A stretch of 10,651 nt of DNA, taken from an uncultured Desulfobacterales bacterium (GTDB taxonomy: Bacteria; Desulfobacterota; Desulfobacteria; Desulfobacterales; UBA11574). Made by a program: the position numbers and the translations under genes. The notes beneath the pieces were generated by a model. It did not search any database and was not told the DNA's origin. It was given only the letters and a program-made list of their open reading frames with translations. The stretch covers positions 1 through 10,651 of the forward strand of contig CALANC010000435.1 in NCBI GenBank assembly GCA_937925895.1. The letters are read 5' to 3'. Below, in pieces: positions 8,552 to 10,651 of the stretch. Position 1 is the first letter of the stretch; every line of letters starts with the position of its first letter.

Positions 8552-8622
8552 AATGCCCTTAATTTAAGTTAGATTAATCAGACAAATAGATCTGATTCAG
8601 CAAAAACACAATTGAACTGCAG
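8541..8622 (+). other. murG-murC intergenic spacer, largest gap in the window
   Basis: This 82-nt AT-rich spacer is the longest non-coding stretch here. It holds the right arm of the hairpin that spans the murG stop, a small palindrome CTTAA-T-TTAAG (8558-8568) and a second inverted repeat (8576-8597). No convincing -35/-10 pair, sigma-54 site or T-tract terminator is visible, and there is no Shine-Dalgarno sequence before murC. It is the most plausible place in the window for an internal promoter or processing site, but nothing demonstrates one. Confidence 0.5.
8576..8597 (+). repeat. Inverted repeat AATCAGA / TCTGATT upstream of murC
   Basis: Perfect 7-bp arms (8576-8582 and 8591-8597) are separated by 8 nt, 26 nt before the murC ATG. 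The stem is AT-rich and has no T-tract after it, so it is not a terminator. As DNA it could be a binding site for a dimeric regulator; this is only a possibility. Confidence 0.35.
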
Positions 8623-9990
8623 ATGTATTTTAAAAAATACCACATTCATTTTGTCGGCATAGGCGGTATTGGCATGAGCGGCATTGCCGAACTTCTCCTC
8701 AACCTCGGATACAAGGTTTCAGGGTCCGATGCCTGTTCTTCAGATATTACGCATCGTCTGGAACGTTTCGGAGGCATTATTTACGAAGGGCATGCCAAAG
8801 AGCAGATTCAGGGGGCAGATGTTGTTGTGACATCTTCGGCAATCGGCCCGAACAACCCTGAGGTTGCTGCTGCCGATCAGATGTCAATTCCTGTAATACC
8901 AAGGGCCGAGATGCTTGCCGAACTCATGCGCTTAAAGTATAGCGTAGCTGTTGCGGGTGCTCACGGCAAAACATCGACAACATCAATTATCGCTTCTGTT
9001 TTGGCCGAAGGAGGACTGGATCCTACAGTGGTCATAGGGGGTAAACTCAGGAGTATTGACGCCAACGCGCTTCTTGGAGAGGGGGAATTTATCGTTGCTG
9101 AAGCTGATGAAAGTGACGGCTCTTTTCTTAAAATTTCTCCAACCATAGCCGTTGTCACGAATATCGATCGGGAACACTTGGACTTTTTCAAAGACTTGGA
9201 CCACATCAAGGACGTGTTTTTAAGTTTTATTAATAAAATACCTTTTTACGGTCTAGCAGTTCTTTGTCTTGATAACGAGCCGATTCAGGACCTTATACCG
9301 AGAATTCATAAACGGTTTACTACCTATGGAATGACCAGCCAGGCCGATTTTCAAGCCAAAGACATTGTCTTTGAAGGGTTAACAAGCACGTTTCGAGTTT
9401 ATCACCTGGGAGAGCAGCTCGGAGACATTACCTTAAACCTTCCTGGGATTCACAATGTCTACAACTCTCTATCGAGCATTGCGGTAGGAAATGAACTTAA
9501 CATACCTTTTGATGTTATCAAATCCGCCTTACAAGGCGTGGAAGGTGTCCAACGAAGATTGGAAATCAAAGGAGAGAAAAAAGGAGTTACCGTTGTGGAT
9601 GACTATGGTCATCACCCGACAGAGATTAAAATCACCCTGCAAGCCGTTAGAGAAAGCTGGCCTGAAAGACGTGTGGTGGTGGTTTTTCAGCCTCATCGTT
9701 ACACCAGGGCACAAGCGCTTTTCGATGAGTTTACACGTGCTTTTTACCAGTCTCACCAGCTGATTGTTCTGCCAATTTATTCAGCCGGGGAAGAAAAAAT
9801 AGAAGGAGTGGATGGTCGTGCCTTGTATGAAGGGATCCGAAATCATGGCCACCGAGACGTCGTCTTCATTCAGGATTTCGAAACAGCTGTTTTGCATCTA
9901 AAAAAAATTCTAACGACGGATGATATTCTTCTTACACTGGGAGCCGGAGATGTTTGGAAAATTGGGGACATGGTCCTTAAGAAATTATAA
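8623..9990 (+). CDS. murC: MurC, UDP-N-acetylmuramate:L-alanine ligase
   Basis: MurC joins L-alanine to UDP-MurNAc using ATP, the first of the cytoplasmic ligase steps. The 455-residue protein has the expected three domains. The N-terminal domain starts with [17 protein letters not shown] (9-25), the UDP-binding glycine loop. The central domain has the ATP loop [10 protein letters not shown] (111-120), EADESDGSF (160-168) and [11 protein letters not shown] (179-189). The C-terminal domain shows [10 protein letters not shown] (308-317), DDYGHHPTE (326-334), FQPHRYTR (355-362) and LGAGD (439-443). AHGKTSTT together with DDYGHHPTE separates MurC from MurD, MurE and MurF; the recycling ligase Mpl shares much of this but is less likely inside a dcw cluster. 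The ATG at 8623 fits the family N-terminus, though no Shine-Dalgarno sequence precedes it. It follows murG after 82 nt and precedes murB by 50 nt. Confidence 0.97.
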   Translation: MYFKKYHIHFVGIGGIGMSGIAELLLNLGYKVSGSDACSSDITHRLERFGGIIYEGHAKEQIQGADVVVTSSAIGPNNPEVAAADQMSIPVIPRAEMLAELMRLKYSVAVAGAHGKTSTTSIIASVLAEGGLDPTVVIGGKLRSIDANALLGEGEFIVAEADESDGSFLKISPTIAVVTNIDREHLDFFKDLDHIKDVFLSFINKIPFYGLAVLCLDNEPIQDLIPRIHKRFTTYGMTSQADFQAKDIVFEGLTSTFRVYHLGEQLGDITLNLPGIHNVYNSLSSIAVGNELNIPFDVIKSALQGVEGVQRRLEIKGEKKGVTVVDDYGHHPTEIKITLQAVRESWPERRVVVVFQPHRYTRAQALFDEFTRAFYQSHQLIVLPIYSAGEEKIEGVDGRALYEGIRNHGHRDVVFIQDFETAVLHLKKILTTDDILLTLGAGDVWKIGDMVLKKL

Positions 9991-10017
9991 CGGGAAGCGC
10001 GCGAAATTCAAAAAGAG

Positions 10018-10044
10018 ATGCGCTTCGGCAAAAGAAAAAAATGA
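10018..10044 (+). other. Possible 8-codon mini-ORF overlapping the murB start
   Basis: ATG at 10018 opens a short frame encoding MRFGKRKK that stops at TGA 10042-10044, overlapping the murB ATG (10041-10043) as ATGA. The same overlap is used for coupling at the two tight junctions in this window. The only purine-rich sequence upstream (AAAGAG) abuts the ATG, so translation is uncertain and chance is a real alternative. Confidence 0.2.
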
Positions 10045-10651
10045 CAATCGATGATGAATCAAAAAAGTGGCTTGCAAATCGATTCGGCAAAGATATCAGG
10101 TTTGAAGAACCGATGTCCAGACATACCTCTCTTCGAGTGGGAGGGCCGGCGGAAGCTTTTGTTAAGCCAAGAAATATTCAAAGCCTCAAAGATCTGATGA
10201 ACTGGTTATGGCAAAAACAACTTCCATATTTTATCATTGGTGACGGAACAAATCTCCTGGTTAGGGACAGGGGAATCGATGGAGTGGTCATTGCTTTGAC
10301 GAGATGTCTAAAAACGATTTCTCAAAGAAAGACGGAAAACGAGGAAGTGGTTGTTACGGCCATGGCAGGCGTTCGGTTACAAACCCTTTGTTCGTTCGCC
10401 ATCGACCATGGGCTTGAAGGGATGAACTTTGCCATCGGTATTCCCGGGACGGTGGGTGGAGCGATTATGATGAATGCCGGCACAAGCCGGGGTTCTATGG
10501 AGCGGGTGGTAAAATCGATAAATTTACTGTGCCCCAGAGGACAGACACAAAGAATAACCAGGGAAAAACTTAATTTCTCGTACAGAAAGCTTACCTGGGG
10601 TGAAGGAAGAAACGAAATGTTACCGGGGCAACATGTTGTGCTGGACGGATA
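10041..10651 (+). CDS. murB: MurB, UDP-N-acetylenolpyruvoylglucosamine reductase, 5' part only
   Basis: MurB is the FAD enzyme that reduces UDP-GlcNAc-enolpyruvate with NADPH to UDP-MurNAc, supplying the substrate of MurC. The frame runs off the right edge, leaving 203 complete codons, about two thirds of a typical protein of roughly 300 residues. The FAD-binding domain is clear: MSRHTSLRVGGPAEAFV (25-41), the flavin loop YFIIGDGTNLLVRDRGIDGV (63-82), and GLEGMNFAIGIPGTVGGAIM (124-143) followed by MNAG. FSYRKL (179-184) matches the F-x-Y-R segment at the start of the substrate-binding domain, with Leu where many family members have Ser nearby. The missing end should contain the catalytic serine or cysteine and glutamate. 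ATG 10041 is the only in-frame start after the murC stop that suits the family; the upstream sequence is A-rich without a Shine-Dalgarno motif. Confidence 0.95.
   Translation, partial: MTIDDESKKWLANRFGKDIRFEEPMSRHTSLRVGGPAEAFVKPRNIQSLKDLMNWLWQKQLPYFIIGDGTNLLVRDRGIDGVVIALTRCLKTISQRKTENEEVVVTAMAGVRLQTLCSFAIDHGLEGMNFAIGIPGTVGGAIMMNAGTSRGSMERVVKSINLLCPRGQTQRITREKLNFSYRKLTWGEGRNEMLPGQHVVLDG

Noticed and set aside
8524..8568. Intrinsic terminator after murG
   Set aside because: The hairpin has no following T-run, and murC continues the same pathway on the same strand a short distance away.
8545..8622. Sigma-70 or sigma-54 promoter before murC
   Set aside because: The TGGAAC...GC spacing does not fit the GG-N10-GC pattern of sigma-54, and no -35/-10 pair with proper spacing stands out in this AT-rich spacer.
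10018..10020. ATG 10018 as the murB start
   Set aside because: It is in a different frame from the MurB motifs and stops after eight codons; ATG 10041 is in frame.
1..10651. A new defence, mobile or biosynthetic system hidden in the cluster
   Set aside because: Every substantial open region is accounted for by a conserved dcw gene, and the gaps total only about 200 nt with no CRISPR repeats, tRNA, IS ends or extra genes.

Overview
The window is a stretch of the division and cell wall (dcw) cluster. All eight genes are on the + strand and closely packed: ftsI (3' end only), a fused murE-murF, mraY, murD, ftsW, murG, murC and murB (5' part only). The order is the canonical one. I see no mobile element, CRISPR array, RNA gene or foreign-looking insert, and no undescribed system; this is a core chromosomal region with a few details worth checking.

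The organism is a Gram-negative-type bacterium with meso-diaminopimelate peptidoglycan, because the MurE half carries the DNPR motif. The moderate base composition, the complete mur set in one cluster and the one-polypeptide MurE-MurF would fit a deltaproteobacterium-like lineage (Desulfobacterota, perhaps Desulfobacterales). That placement is inference from general resemblance, not from a search.

Layout: 1-500 is the end of the FtsI transpeptidase domain; 497-3607 is MurE-MurF (ATGA overlap with ftsI); 3636-4715 mraY; 4719-6119 murD; 6116-7321 ftsW (ATGA overlap with murD); 7356-8540 murG; 8623-9990 murC; 10041 to the window end murB. Gaps are 28, 3, 34, 82 and 50 nt, and none exceeds 300 bases. 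The 82-nt murG-murC gap is the only one with visible structure (two inverted repeats). The gaps before mraY and murG share an identical 11-mer. The four genes that follow true gaps (mraY, murG, murC, murB) have no convincing Shine-Dalgarno sequence.

The genes together form the lipid II pathway plus the septal synthase. MurB and MurC make UDP-MurNAc-L-Ala, MurD adds D-Glu, the MurE half adds meso-DAP and the MurF half adds D-Ala-D-Ala. MraY moves the product onto undecaprenyl phosphate (lipid I), MurG adds GlcNAc (lipid II), and FtsW with FtsI polymerises and crosslinks it at the septum.
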